The position numbers and the translations under genes were made by a program. From positions 1-48,057 of the forward strand of contig NZ_DAHVHY010000002.1 of the NCBI RefSeq assembly GCF_027322205.1: DNA of 48,057 nucleotides, written 5' to 3'. The notes under the pieces were generated by a model that saw only the letters and a program-made list of their open reading frames with translations, did not search any database and had not been told where the DNA came from. Below, one piece after another: positions 9,881 to 19,122 of this stretch (position 1 is its first letter; each line of letters begins with the position of its first letter). Source of the DNA: Acidithiobacillus sp. (GTDB lineage Bacteria; Pseudomonadota; Gammaproteobacteria; Acidithiobacillales; Acidithiobacillaceae).

Positions 9881-10446
9881 GCCTGGGCAGAACAGGCGTT
9901 GCACGCAGACATTTCCTGCGTGTCGTCAGAAATACGGGTGATGAGCTGCCCGGTTACGGCGGGCAGGTGATCGGCGATACGCCCACAACCGGGAATGATT
10001 AGTTCCGGATCAAATTCGGCAAGAGGAATGAGCACGAAGGCCCGCTCGTGCAAGCGGGGATGGGGCAGGGTGAGTTCCGGGTCCGTAGAATGGGTAGTCC
10101 CGTAACTCAGCAGGTCGAGATCCAGCACCCGGGGACCCCAGTAAATTTCGTCGGCGCGGTGGCGTCCTGCGGCTGCCTCCAATGCTTGCAGATGACTGAG
10201 GAGGGTGCGGGGTTGCAATGCAGTTTGCAGACGGGCGACTGCATTGATGAAGGCAGGCTGGGTGACGCCGCCCACGGGTGCTGTCTGGTAGAGACGGGAC
10301 TGCCACAGGAGGGTGCTTTCCGGTACAGCGGCCAAGGCCCCCAGCGCATGTCGCACCTGTGCCACGGGCAGGTCCAGGTTACTGCCAATACTGATCCAGG
10401 CAATTACGGTTGGATGGATGGCAGGATGCCTTGTCTGATAAGCCAT
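9877..10446 (-). CDS. folK: 2-amino-4-hydroxy-6-hydroxymethyldihydropteridine diphosphokinase
   Basis: A 189-residue HPPK that pyrophosphorylates 6-hydroxymethyl-dihydropterin in folate synthesis. Motifs: WISIGSNLDLPVAQVRHAL, YQTAPVGGVTQPAFINAVARLQT, the magnesium-binding WGPRVLDLDLLSYG and LPHPRLHERAFVLIPLAE. The C-terminal tail after DHLPAV is about 30 residues with CNAC, longer than usual. The ATG at 10446 lies inside the end of the upstream nucleotidyltransferase gene (43-base overlap). Later in-frame non-ATG starts nearer the WISIGSN motif are possible. Confidence 0.93.
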   Translation of the reverse strand: MAYQTRHPAIHPTVIAWISIGSNLDLPVAQVRHALGALAAVPESTLLWQSRLYQTAPVGGVTQPAFINAVARLQTALQPRTLLSHLQALEAAAGRHRADEIYWGPRVLDLDLLSYGTTHSTDPELTLPHPRLHERAFVLIPLAEFDPELIIPGCGRIADHLPAVTGQLITRISDDTQEMSACNACSAQA

Positions 10447-11801
10447 TGTCGGGCGGTTTCCTTGTCTTCAATCTCGCCATCCAGGCGGGCATCATGCAGG
10501 CGGCGCAGTACCTTACCAAACTGTGGGCCGGGCGCCAAACCCATGGCCTGCAGATCCTTACCATTGAGTGGTGATGTCAGACCGCGCTGTTTCTGCAGGT
10601 AGTAATGGCCACTTTCAATGATGGCACCGGTTTCCGGGTACTCGGCGAGCAGTGCCAGAATGCCTGGCAGCGACAGCGATTCCCATAATCGCGCCACTGC
10701 ACTGGGATGACTTGCCTTCGCCAAGGCTGCCGGTATTTCTGACAACCGGTGCAGATCGTTCAGAATATAGCGCCCATCGGCCATCGGCCAATAGTGTAAG
10801 CGTTTCTCCGCAGCCGCCCAAGGGCTATCCCGCCAGAGTATAGTCAGCAAAACGGTGGTATCGCAGAGGTTCTCATCGGGGAAATGGTAGTGAAACCAGT
10901 TGATTTCCTGTTGACCACGTTGTATCTGAGCGAGAAGGGCCTCCAGTTCCGGCGGGGTCGGGCGCAACAGTGGCCATAACTGCCAGGCATCCAGCTCTTC
11001 TAAGGCTGCAGGGAGGTTGCTGAGTTCGAGCAGATACTTCAGCTCACGCCATAAACGCGCGCCGCTGAGTCGGGCGAAAATATCCTGGGTTAATGCCTCC
11101 TCCAGCAGACCGCGTGTGCCAGTTTCCAATTGGAGTTGGAAGCGCACGGCGAAACGGAGTCCGCGCAGGATACGAGTGGGGTCGTCCAGAAAAGAACGGG
11201 GATGGAGCACGCGCAGCAGGCGTCGCTGGAGATCCATACGGCCTCCATAGGGATCCAGAAAGTCGCCAAACTTTTCCGGATCCAGAGAGATGGCCATGGC
11301 GTTGATGGTGAAGTCGCGGCGGATCAAGTCTGTCTGAATATCACCAGGTTGCACTTCCGGTAGTGCGGCTGGCGCTGGATAATGTTCTATCCGGCAGCGC
11401 GCCAGATCCAGTTGGAAGCCATCGGGATACTGGAGAATAGCGGTGCCGAAATGCGGATGATAGGTACATTGCACGCCGGACGGTTCTGTGGAACAAGCTT
11501 CGGCGACGGCACGAACATCACCCTCAATGGCCAGGTCAATGTCTGGTGCGGGGCGGTTTTGCAGAAAGTCGCGGACGCAGCCGCCGACAAGGTAGGCCGG
11601 CGTGCCAAGTGCCGCAGCAGTCCTGCCGATGACGTGCAGGCGCTGTAGTAGTGCCTCTCCCCATTGCTGTTGCAGCATCTGGTGAATCTGTGTGGCGGGT
11701 AACTGGCCTGCACTTGGAATGGCACTGTACGTGTCCGGTGAGTCGTGTCCCGTGGGAATGAGGGGATCCGGATTAGTTGTTGTCGGTTTGTCCGTTGTCA
11801 T
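10404..11801 (-). CDS. tRNA nucleotidyltransferase / poly(A) polymerase family (CCA- or partial-CCA-adding enzyme)
   Basis: A 465-residue class II nucleotidyltransferase. Around residue 50 is the head-domain motif YLVGGCVRDFLQNRPAPDID with the catalytic DxD. RRDFTINAMAI (motif B) and DDPTRILRGLRFAVRF (motif C) follow, then a helical body. It could add the full CCA end, only CC or only A; eye inspection cannot decide. The ATG at 11801 gives a 29-base overlap with pcnB; a longer frame to 11969 would lie wholly over the Arg-rich pcnB tail. The first 40 residues are Thr/Pro-rich and unlike the family. It is the second nucleotidyltransferase in tandem with pcnB. Confidence 0.85.
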   Translation of the reverse strand: MTTDKPTTTNPDPLIPTGHDSPDTYSAIPSAGQLPATQIHQMLQQQWGEALLQRLHVIGRTAAALGTPAYLVGGCVRDFLQNRPAPDIDLAIEGDVRAVAEACSTEPSGVQCTYHPHFGTAILQYPDGFQLDLARCRIEHYPAPAALPEVQPGDIQTDLIRRDFTINAMAISLDPEKFGDFLDPYGGRMDLQRRLLRVLHPRSFLDDPTRILRGLRFAVRFQLQLETGTRGLLEEALTQDIFARLSGARLWRELKYLLELSNLPAALEELDAWQLWPLLRPTPPELEALLAQIQRGQQEINWFHYHFPDENLCDTTVLLTILWRDSPWAAAEKRLHYWPMADGRYILNDLHRLSEIPAALAKASHPSAVARLWESLSLPGILALLAEYPETGAIIESGHYYLQKQRGLTSPLNGKDLQAMGLAPGPQFGKVLRRLHDARLDGEIEDKETARQWLIRQGILPSIQP

Positions 11802-13257
11802 GGCTGCCGTCCGCGCCCGGTTGGGCCATATCGTCCTGATCAGGACGGTTACCGCGCCGTCGCCGCCGCCGGGGACGGCGACGTGATGTCGCTGGGAGTG
11901 GTCCCAACTCTGGTTCCTGTCCGGTTTCATCGAGGCGGGCCTGTTCGATGAGGATACGCCGACCATCATGATCGGCGGTCTGGAATTGTTCCCACCATTC
12001 CACCAAAGTGGCGGGTATTTCGCCGCCCTGACTGCGCAGACTCAGGAAATCAAAGGCTGCGCGAAAGCGTGGATGGGCAAGCAGCGCGTGAGGGCGACGC
12101 CCGCCACGCCGCATAAAACGCGCCTGCAAATCCCAGATTTCGCGCATAGGCAGAGCGAAACGACGAGGAACAGAAACCCGCCCGATGCATTCCTGCAGCA
12201 CGTCGCTGGCGGCCTGCTGCAAGGCGACTGTGGCGGGTTTGCCCTGTTGTTCGAGCAACTGGCTTTGCTGTTGCAGGGCAGGCCAGAGCAGTGCGGCAAA
12301 GAGAAATGCAGGTGTTACCGATTTGCCGTCACGTACCCGCGTATCGGTGCCCGCCAGCGCGCCTTGCAACAGTGTATGCGTCGTGCCGTATTCCGCATGG
12401 TCGAGGAGCGCATCCACCTGCGGAAACAAGGCGGCAAATAGTCCCTGCTGGCGCAGGTGTTCGAAACTCGTTTGCGCATTACCGTTCAGAAAAAGTTTCA
12501 GTATTTCTTCAAACAACCGTGCTGAGGGTACCTCCTGCAGGCGCTCGCGGCAGGCCGCTATGGGCGCCTGTGCGGCTGCATCCATGATAAATCCCAGCTT
12601 GGCAGCAAAACGAACAGCCCGCAGCATCCGCACCGGGTCTTCACTGTAACGTTGTTCCGGGTCGCCAATGACGCGCAGACGACCGGCTTGCAAATCTTCC
12701 ATGCCCGTAGAGAAATCCAGAATGCTGCGGTCGGCGATGTTGTAATAGAGTGCGTTGGCGGTGAAATCCCGGCGCCGGGCATCTTCCTCAAGTGAGCCGT
12801 AGACATTGTCTGCCAAGATGCGCCCTGTTTCGCTGGTTTCGCTTTTCTTGCCGTTCGCGCTGCCGCGGAAGGTGGCCACCTCGATGATCTCGTGGCCAAA
12901 CTGGACATGCACCAGGATGAAGCGTCGACCAATGAGGCGGGCGTTGCGCCGAAACAGTTTGCGGACCTGTTCCGGGTGCGCGTCCGTCGCGACATCGAAA
13001 TCCTTAGGCTCCCGTCCCAGCAGCAGATCGCGGACGCTGCCGCCGACCAGATAAGCCTGAAAACCGGCGCGATGCAGACCATTGAGGACCTGCAAGGCCC
13101 CGTCACTGATCTGACGTCGTGAAACGTTATGCTCGTTACGTGGCGTCACTCGTGCACCGGGGACGCCGGGTGATAGCGGCGAGGGCATCACCGCCCTTTC
13201 GGCGGCGGAGTCGGGCAGGTTCAACTGCTTGGTAATGAAGTCTTTTATGGATACCAA
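11773..13257 (-). CDS. pcnB: Poly(A) polymerase I
   Basis: A 494-residue class II nucleotidyltransferase that adds 3' poly(A) tails to RNA and promotes decay. It matches E. coli PcnB through VTPRNEHNVSRRQIS, AYLVGGSVRDLLLGREPKDFDVATDAHPEQVRKLFRR (catalytic DxD) and EIIEVATFRG. RRRDFTANALYYN and RMLRAVRFAAKLGF follow. The Arg-rich tail (RRRPRRRRRRG) is typical of PcnB and likely binds RNA. The longest frame starts with TTG at 13257. An ATG at 13188 is the alternative; I keep 13257 because the intervening residues read like the variable PcnB N-terminus. First gene of the ten-gene block. Confidence 0.9.
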   Translation of the reverse strand: MVSIKDFITKQLNLPDSAAERAVMPSPLSPGVPGARVTPRNEHNVSRRQISDGALQVLNGLHRAGFQAYLVGGSVRDLLLGREPKDFDVATDAHPEQVRKLFRRNARLIGRRFILVHVQFGHEIIEVATFRGSANGKKSETSETGRILADNVYGSLEEDARRRDFTANALYYNIADRSILDFSTGMEDLQAGRLRVIGDPEQRYSEDPVRMLRAVRFAAKLGFIMDAAAQAPIAACRERLQEVPSARLFEEILKLFLNGNAQTSFEHLRQQGLFAALFPQVDALLDHAEYGTTHTLLQGALAGTDTRVRDGKSVTPAFLFAALLWPALQQQSQLLEQQGKPATVALQQAASDVLQECIGRVSVPRRFALPMREIWDLQARFMRRGGRRPHALLAHPRFRAAFDFLSLRSQGGEIPATLVEWWEQFQTADHDGRRILIEQARLDETGQEPELGPLPATSRRRPRRRRRRGNRPDQDDMAQPGADGSHDNGQTDNN

Positions 13258-13373
13258 GGGTGCTCTCTGGGTTGGTGGGACGTAATCTGGGCCACAGTGT
13301 ACCTGAAAAGTTGCGGAAAAGCAGTGGTGACCGGAAGGGAGGCACAGGGGTGGCTAACCCGTAGGATTATCTC

Positions 13374-13403
13374 GGTATACTAGAGATATACGGTTATTGA
13401 CAA
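13374..13403 (-). promoter_or_regulatory. Putative promoter of the pcnB operon with overlapping inverted repeat
   Basis: On the minus strand, TTGTCA (13403-13398), an 18-base spacer and TATACC (13379-13374) form a plausible sigma70 promoter 117 bases before pcnB. An inverted repeat, TATCTC (13368-13373) with GAGATA (13383-13388), straddles the -10 box. The rest of the 295-base gap 13258-13552 shows no credible gene. It also holds a small GACC/GGTC dyad near 13448. Confidence 0.4.
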
Positions 13404-13552
13404 AGGCTTAACATGCTCAATATTCAACAATAAGAAATATCGTGTGGACCATAAAATTCGGTCATGGAAAGCGAAACGATTTGTGGTGCTGCAATTCAGT
13501 TACAGTGAATGTTGGGGTATGAATGTAATATATAGTGCCACGCAAAGCCTGT

Positions 13553-14515
13553 TTATGGATTGTCATTTCGATTGATCGTGTTGGGTGTATTGACCATTCC
13601 CCAAGCCTGTCTGACCAGGTACACTGGCCTTTGCTTGCTTTCCTCATAGATTCGACCGAGGTATTCACCGATCACCCCCAGGGCCATGAGTTGCACGCCA
13701 CTCAGGAACAACAGGGTAACCATTATGGATGGATAGCCTTTTACAGGGTTTCCATATACAAGGGTGCTGATTACCAGCCAGATGGCATAGAGAAAGGCCA
13801 GCAATGAAACCATAAAGCCCAGATAAGCAGCGAGCTGCAGGGGTACCTGGCTAAAAGAAGTAATACCTTCTACGGCGAAATTCCATAGCCGCCAATAATT
13901 CCAAGTAGTCCTTCCCGCATGACGGGGCGCGCGATGGTAGTAAACATTCGTGCTGCGAAAGCCTACCCAGGCGAACAAACCCTTCATGAAGCGTCGGCGT
14001 TCAGGGAGTGTCTGCAGGGCATCCAGAACCGGACGGGAGAGCAGTCGGAAATCACCTGTATCGGGTGGTATCTCGACATCGCTCATGCGGTTGATTATTC
14101 GATAAAAGACATGCGCGGAAGCGCGTTTCAGCCACGACTCTCCTTCGCGGGAGAGGCGCACAGCGTTAACCACATCAAAACCCTCCCGCCATTGGGCGAG
14201 CAGTTCGGGAATTAGCTCGGGGGGATCTTGCAGGTCAGCATCCAGCGGGATGGCGGCATCACTCAAGGTGGCATCGAGCCCCGCGGTAAGAGCTGCTTCC
14301 TTTCCAAAATTTCTTGACAAATCAATGATAAGCACTCTCTCGTCCTGGTGGTGCAGAGCGATTAACTGAATCAGAGTGTCATCGCTACTACCATCGTTGA
14401 CACAAATCATTTCCCAGGATTCGCCAGATTGGTCCATAACGGCGCAGACACGATCATAGAGTGTCGCGATGTTTCCAGATTCATTGTGGCAGGGAATAAT
14501 GATCGAAATGGTCAT
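13553..14515 (-). CDS. GtrB/ArnC-like membrane-anchored glycosyltransferase (GT2)
   Basis: A 320-residue dolichol-phosphate-mannose-synthase-like enzyme that loads a sugar onto undecaprenyl phosphate. The GT2 domain starts with [21 protein letters not shown], has the nucleotide-binding VNDGSSDDT and [18 protein letters not shown], and the metal-binding [11 protein letters not shown]. Two C-terminal transmembrane helices follow (about 230-260 and 270-290), ending in [17 protein letters not shown], a GtrB hallmark. The ATG at 14515 starts right at the domain; the longer frame overlaps guaB. No neighbouring flippase or polysaccharide genes are visible, so the acceptor is unknown. Confidence 0.88.
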   Translation of the reverse strand: MTISIIIPCHNESGNIATLYDRVCAVMDQSGESWEMICVNDGSSDDTLIQLIALHHQDERVLIIDLSRNFGKEAALTAGLDATLSDAAIPLDADLQDPPELIPELLAQWREGFDVVNAVRLSREGESWLKRASAHVFYRIINRMSDVEIPPDTGDFRLLSRPVLDALQTLPERRRFMKGLFAWVGFRSTNVYYHRAPRHAGRTTWNYWRLWNFAVEGITSFSQVPLQLAAYLGFMVSLLAFLYAIWLVISTLVYGNPVKGYPSIMVTLLFLSGVQLMALGVIGEYLGRIYEESKQRPVYLVRQAWGMVNTPNTINRNDNP

Positions 14516-14600
14516 GATTTTTGAAATTCTTGAGCAGTGGTGTCGCTGACTGAGCTGACGAAGAAAGCTACAAGAGTGCGTCCGCCACGTCAATCGAGGC

Positions 14601-14629
14601 TGGAAAAAAGCTGCTCGTTTGGGTATAGT
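14601..14629 (+). promoter_or_regulatory. Putative sigma70 promoter of guaBA
   Basis: TGGAAA (14601-14606), a 17-base spacer and TATAGT (14624-14629) precede guaB. Transcription would begin near 14636, giving a leader of about 60 bases that contains a strong hairpin. Confidence 0.5.
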
Positions 14630-14648
14630 GTGGGATGCCTTTAACCAT

Positions 14649-14684
14649 GGGGCTGGGACATCACTACCCGGCCCCTTTCTTGTT
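14649..14684 (+). promoter_or_regulatory. Terminator-like hairpin in the guaB leader (possible attenuator)
   Basis: GGGGCTGGG (14649-14657) pairs along its whole length with CCCGGCCCC (14667-14675), counting one T-G wobble, around a 9-base loop. TTTCTTGTT follows directly. The structure lies between the promoter and the AGGTG ribosome site of guaB. It has the form of an intrinsic terminator, suggesting transcription attenuation; a readthrough terminator or an mRNA stabiliser are alternatives. Confidence 0.5.
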
Positions 14685-14690
14685 AGGTGA

Positions 14691-16157
<1,467 letters not shown>

Positions 16158-16160
16158 ACC

Positions 16161-17705
16161 ATGCAAGAACGTATTCTGATTCTCGACTTCGGTTCACAGT
16201 TCACCCAGCTTATCGCGCGGCGGGTGCGTGAGGCCCACGTCTATTGTGAAATTCATCCTTATAACATGCCACTGGCGGACATCCAGACCTGGGAGCCCCA
16301 GGGGATTATTCTGTCCGGCGGGCCGTCCTCGGTGCATGATGCTGAGGCACCGACGGTTGATCTGGGCTTATTTGCCCTGGGTCTGCCGATCCTGGGTATT
16401 TGTTACGGTCTGCAATTGATGGCGCAGTTGCTGGGCGGACGGGTGGGTAAGGCGGAGTATCGGGAATATGGCCGGGCGCATATTCAGATCAAAGAGGCGG
16501 TTGGCCCCTTGCTACCCTTTGGTGCTGCCGGTGACGCCGAAGAAGTCTGGATGAGTCATGGTGATCGGATTGAATCCATGCCCGATGGTTTCCGGGTGCT
16601 GGCCAGCAGTGCCAATTCGCCGCTGGCGGCTATTGGTGATCCAGTCCGTAACTTCTACGGCGTGCAGTTCCATCTGGAGGTGGCCCATACGCCCCGCGGT
16701 GCGGAGATGCTCACCGCCTTTGTGCGTGGCGTTTGCGGATGCACCGGTGACTGGACCATGCACTCCTACGTGGATACGGCAGTGGCGACGATCCGCGCCC
16801 AGGTAGGTAAGGGCAGGGTCATTGCCGCGCTCTCTGGCGGGGTGGATTCGGCTGTGGCTGCGGTGCTCATTCATCGCGCCATCGGCGCTCAGATCACCTG
16901 TATTTTTGTGGATAACGGCTTGCTGCGCTTTGGCGAAGCGGAGAAGGTAGCTACCATATTCCGCAATTATTTCCAGATTCCCTTGCAGGTAGTCGATGCT
17001 CGTCAACGTTTTCTGGAAGTGCTTGCGGATGTTACCGATCCAGAAAAGAAGCGCAAAGCCATCGGTAATTTGTTCATCGAGATTTTTGAGGAAGAGTCGA
17101 AGCAGTTGGAAGGTGCCGACTTTCTGGCGCAGGGTACCCTGTATCCCGACGTGATCGAGTCCATTTCCTTTAGGGGTCCGAGCGCAACCATTAAGTCTCA
17201 CCATAACGTGGGTGGCTTGCCGGAGCGCATGCACTTGCAACTGATCGAGCCTTTGCGTGAGCTGTTCAAGGATGAAGTGCGGGAGCTGGGCCGTGAACTG
17301 GGCATGCCCGAAGAAGTTATCCGTCGTCAGCCGTTCCCCGGACCGGGCCTCGCGATTCGCTGTTTGGGTGCGATTGACGATTTGCGCCTGGAAGTCTTGC
17401 GCCGTGCTGACCGGATTGTCATGGAAGAAATCCGCGAGGCCGGATTGTATGACCGCCTCTGGCAGGCCTTTGCGGTATTGCTGCCAGTGCGTAGTGTGGG
17501 CGTGATGGGGGATGCGCGGACCTATGATGAAACCATTGCTTTGCGCGCCGTGGAGTCGGCGGATGGGATGACTGCCGACTGGGCGCATCTACCCTATGAA
17601 GTGCTGGGTCGCATTTCCACCCGGATCATCAATGAAGTTGCTGGTGTGAATCGCGTAGTCTACGATATTTCATCAAAGCCGCCTGCTACGATTGAGTGGG
17701 AATAG
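16161..17705 (+). CDS. guaA: GMP synthase (glutamine-hydrolysing)
   Basis: A 514-residue enzyme amidating XMP to GMP. The class I glutamine amidotransferase domain has [18 protein letters not shown], the nucleophile in [15 protein letters not shown] (Cys near 81) and the His/Glu pair in [14 protein letters not shown]. The ATP-pyrophosphatase domain has [14 protein letters not shown]. The C-terminal dimerisation domain ends PPATIEWE, the universal GuaA terminus. It is cotranscribed with guaB. No terminator is obvious after the stop. Confidence 0.97.
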   Translation: MQERILILDFGSQFTQLIARRVREAHVYCEIHPYNMPLADIQTWEPQGIILSGGPSSVHDAEAPTVDLGLFALGLPILGICYGLQLMAQLLGGRVGKAEYREYGRAHIQIKEAVGPLLPFGAAGDAEEVWMSHGDRIESMPDGFRVLASSANSPLAAIGDPVRNFYGVQFHLEVAHTPRGAEMLTAFVRGVCGCTGDWTMHSYVDTAVATIRAQVGKGRVIAALSGGVDSAVAAVLIHRAIGAQITCIFVDNGLLRFGEAEKVATIFRNYFQIPLQVVDARQRFLEVLADVTDPEKKRKAIGNLFIEIFEEESKQLEGADFLAQGTLYPDVIESISFRGPSATIKSHHNVGGLPERMHLQLIEPLRELFKDEVRELGRELGMPEEVIRRQPFPGPGLAIRCLGAIDDLRLEVLRRADRIVMEEIREAGLYDRLWQAFAVLLPVRSVGVMGDARTYDETIALRAVESADGMTADWAHLPYEVLGRISTRIINEVAGVNRVVYDISSKPPATIEWE

Positions 17706-17786
17706 TCACCGCTCTCCTCTCCTCTGGTTGTATGGCACCTTACACGTCTCGATATCATCGTTGATCCATATTTGGTGTTTCTATGC

Positions 17787-17816
17787 TTGGTTGATGCACG
17801 TAACTTGTGATATAAT
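17787..17816 (+). promoter_or_regulatory. Putative sigma70 promoter of proB
   Basis: TTGGTT (17787-17792), an 18-base spacer and a perfect TATAAT (17811-17816) lie in the guaA-proB gap. A start near 17823 leaves a leader of about 109 bases before the chosen proB ATG. Confidence 0.55.
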
Positions 17817-17836
17817 ATCAAGGCACTGCGTATTTT

Positions 17837-17899
17837 GCCTCAAATTTGTCGAGGCTCTGCTCTTTATCGGAAGTGCTCTGAAAATACCAGAATAAAGAG
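17837..17899 (+). other. Inverted repeats in the proB leader
   Basis: GCCTC (17837-17841) pairs with GAGGC (17851-17855). Just after, CTCTTTAT (17860-17867) pairs perfectly with ATAAAGAG (17892-17899). GTGCTCT occurs as a direct repeat in the same stretch. The leader is therefore likely folded. No poly-T follows, so a translational or RNA-stability role is more likely than termination. Confidence 0.35.
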
Positions 17900-17931
17900 T
17901 GCTCTCGCTGATATCGGGGGATAGCAAGCTC

Positions 17932-19122
17932 ATGAATGAATTACCGGAACTGTCCCGGGATCTGGTACAGCTCAAGGCTCAACGCTGGGTGGTTAAAATC
18001 GGTAGCAGTTTGCTGACGGATGATGGCAAAGGCCTTAATGTCGACGCCATCCGCGGCTGGGTCCGTCAGATTTTGGCGCTCCGTCGATCCGGAGTCGAGG
18101 TGGTGCTGGTCTCCTCCGGCTCCATCAGCGCGGGTGCCCAGCGTTTGGGTTGGACGGAACCCCCGGCGACGCTAAAAGCGCGCCAGGCGGCTGCCAGTGT
18201 TGGGCAATCGGCTTTGATCCATACCTATGAAGAGATGTTGCGGGAAGGGGATAGACCGAGCGAAGTTCCACTGCATTGTGGACAGGTCTTGCTGACCCAT
18301 GATGATTTACGGAGCCGCCGTCGGTACTTGAACGCACGTTCCGCGTTGCGGACGCTGCTGGACATGAATGTGCTGCCCATCATCAACGAAAACGACACCG
18401 TCTCTTATAACGCGATTAATCTGGGAGATAACGATACCCTAGCGGCGGTCGTCAGCAATTTGCTTGATGCGGACCTCCTGGTGATTCTGACGGATCAGGA
18501 TGGCCTTTTTGACGCCGACCCGCGCGGCCATCCCGATGCCCGGCTGCTGACAGAGGTGAACGCCGGGGCAGCCATGTTGGAGCGCATTGCCGGAAGTGGA
18601 GGGTCAGGGGTTGGGACCGGCGGCATGTTGGCGAAAGTGCGGGCGGCGGCTCGCGCCGCACGTTCCGGTACCTCTACCATTATTGCTAATGGTCGCTGCA
18701 AAAATGTGTTGTTGCGGCTGCAAAGTGGTGAACCGGTTGGTACGTTTATACACGCGCGGCTCCCTACCCTGGCAGCGCGTAAGCGCTGGCTGGCCGGGCA
18801 TTTGCGTGCGCATGGCACGTTGCATCTGGATGCTGGCGCGGCTCACGCCCTGCTGCGTGATGGAGGTAGCCTGCTATCTGTCGGCGTCACCGCGATCGAG
18901 GGCAAATTTCACCGTGGAGATCTGGTGCTCTGTAAAGATCCTTCCGGTCGTGAAATTGCCCGTGGTCTGATCAACTGGGATGCCCTAGTGGTCGCCCGCA
19001 GCCTCGGAAAAAACAGCAGCGAACTCGCTGACGATCCTGAAGTGACGGAAGGGGTGCTGATTCATCGCGACAATCTCGTTGTCAACGACCTTCTGCCGGC
19101 TGAGCCAAGCTTCCTTCCATAG
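17932..19122 (+). CDS. proB: Glutamate 5-kinase
   Basis: A 396-residue enzyme phosphorylating glutamate in the first step of proline synthesis. The amino-acid kinase domain has VVKIGSSLL, LVSSGSISAGAQRLG, QVLLTHDDL, INENDTVSYNAINLGDNDTLAAVVSNLLDADLLVILTDQDGLFDADP and GTGGMLAKVRAA. A C-terminal PUA domain (about 290-370) follows. The ATG at 17932 is preceded by GGGGGA; the frame open to 17899 lies inside the leader repeat. No proA or obg neighbour is present. The 3' end overlaps the converging mechanosensitive channel gene by 41 bases. Confidence 0.96.
   Translation: MNELPELSRDLVQLKAQRWVVKIGSSLLTDDGKGLNVDAIRGWVRQILALRRSGVEVVLVSSGSISAGAQRLGWTEPPATLKARQAAASVGQSALIHTYEEMLREGDRPSEVPLHCGQVLLTHDDLRSRRRYLNARSALRTLLDMNVLPIINENDTVSYNAINLGDNDTLAAVVSNLLDADLLVILTDQDGLFDADPRGHPDARLLTEVNAGAAMLERIAGSGGSGVGTGGMLAKVRAAARAARSGTSTIIANGRCKNVLLRLQSGEPVGTFIHARLPTLAARKRWLAGHLRAHGTLHLDAGAAHALLRDGGSLLSVGVTAIEGKFHRGDLVLCKDPSGREIARGLINWDALVVARSLGKNSSELADDPEVTEGVLIHRDNLVVNDLLPAEPSFLP

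Noticed and set aside
16512-17588. 358-codon minus-strand open frame
   Set aside because: Antisense to guaA, which is intact.
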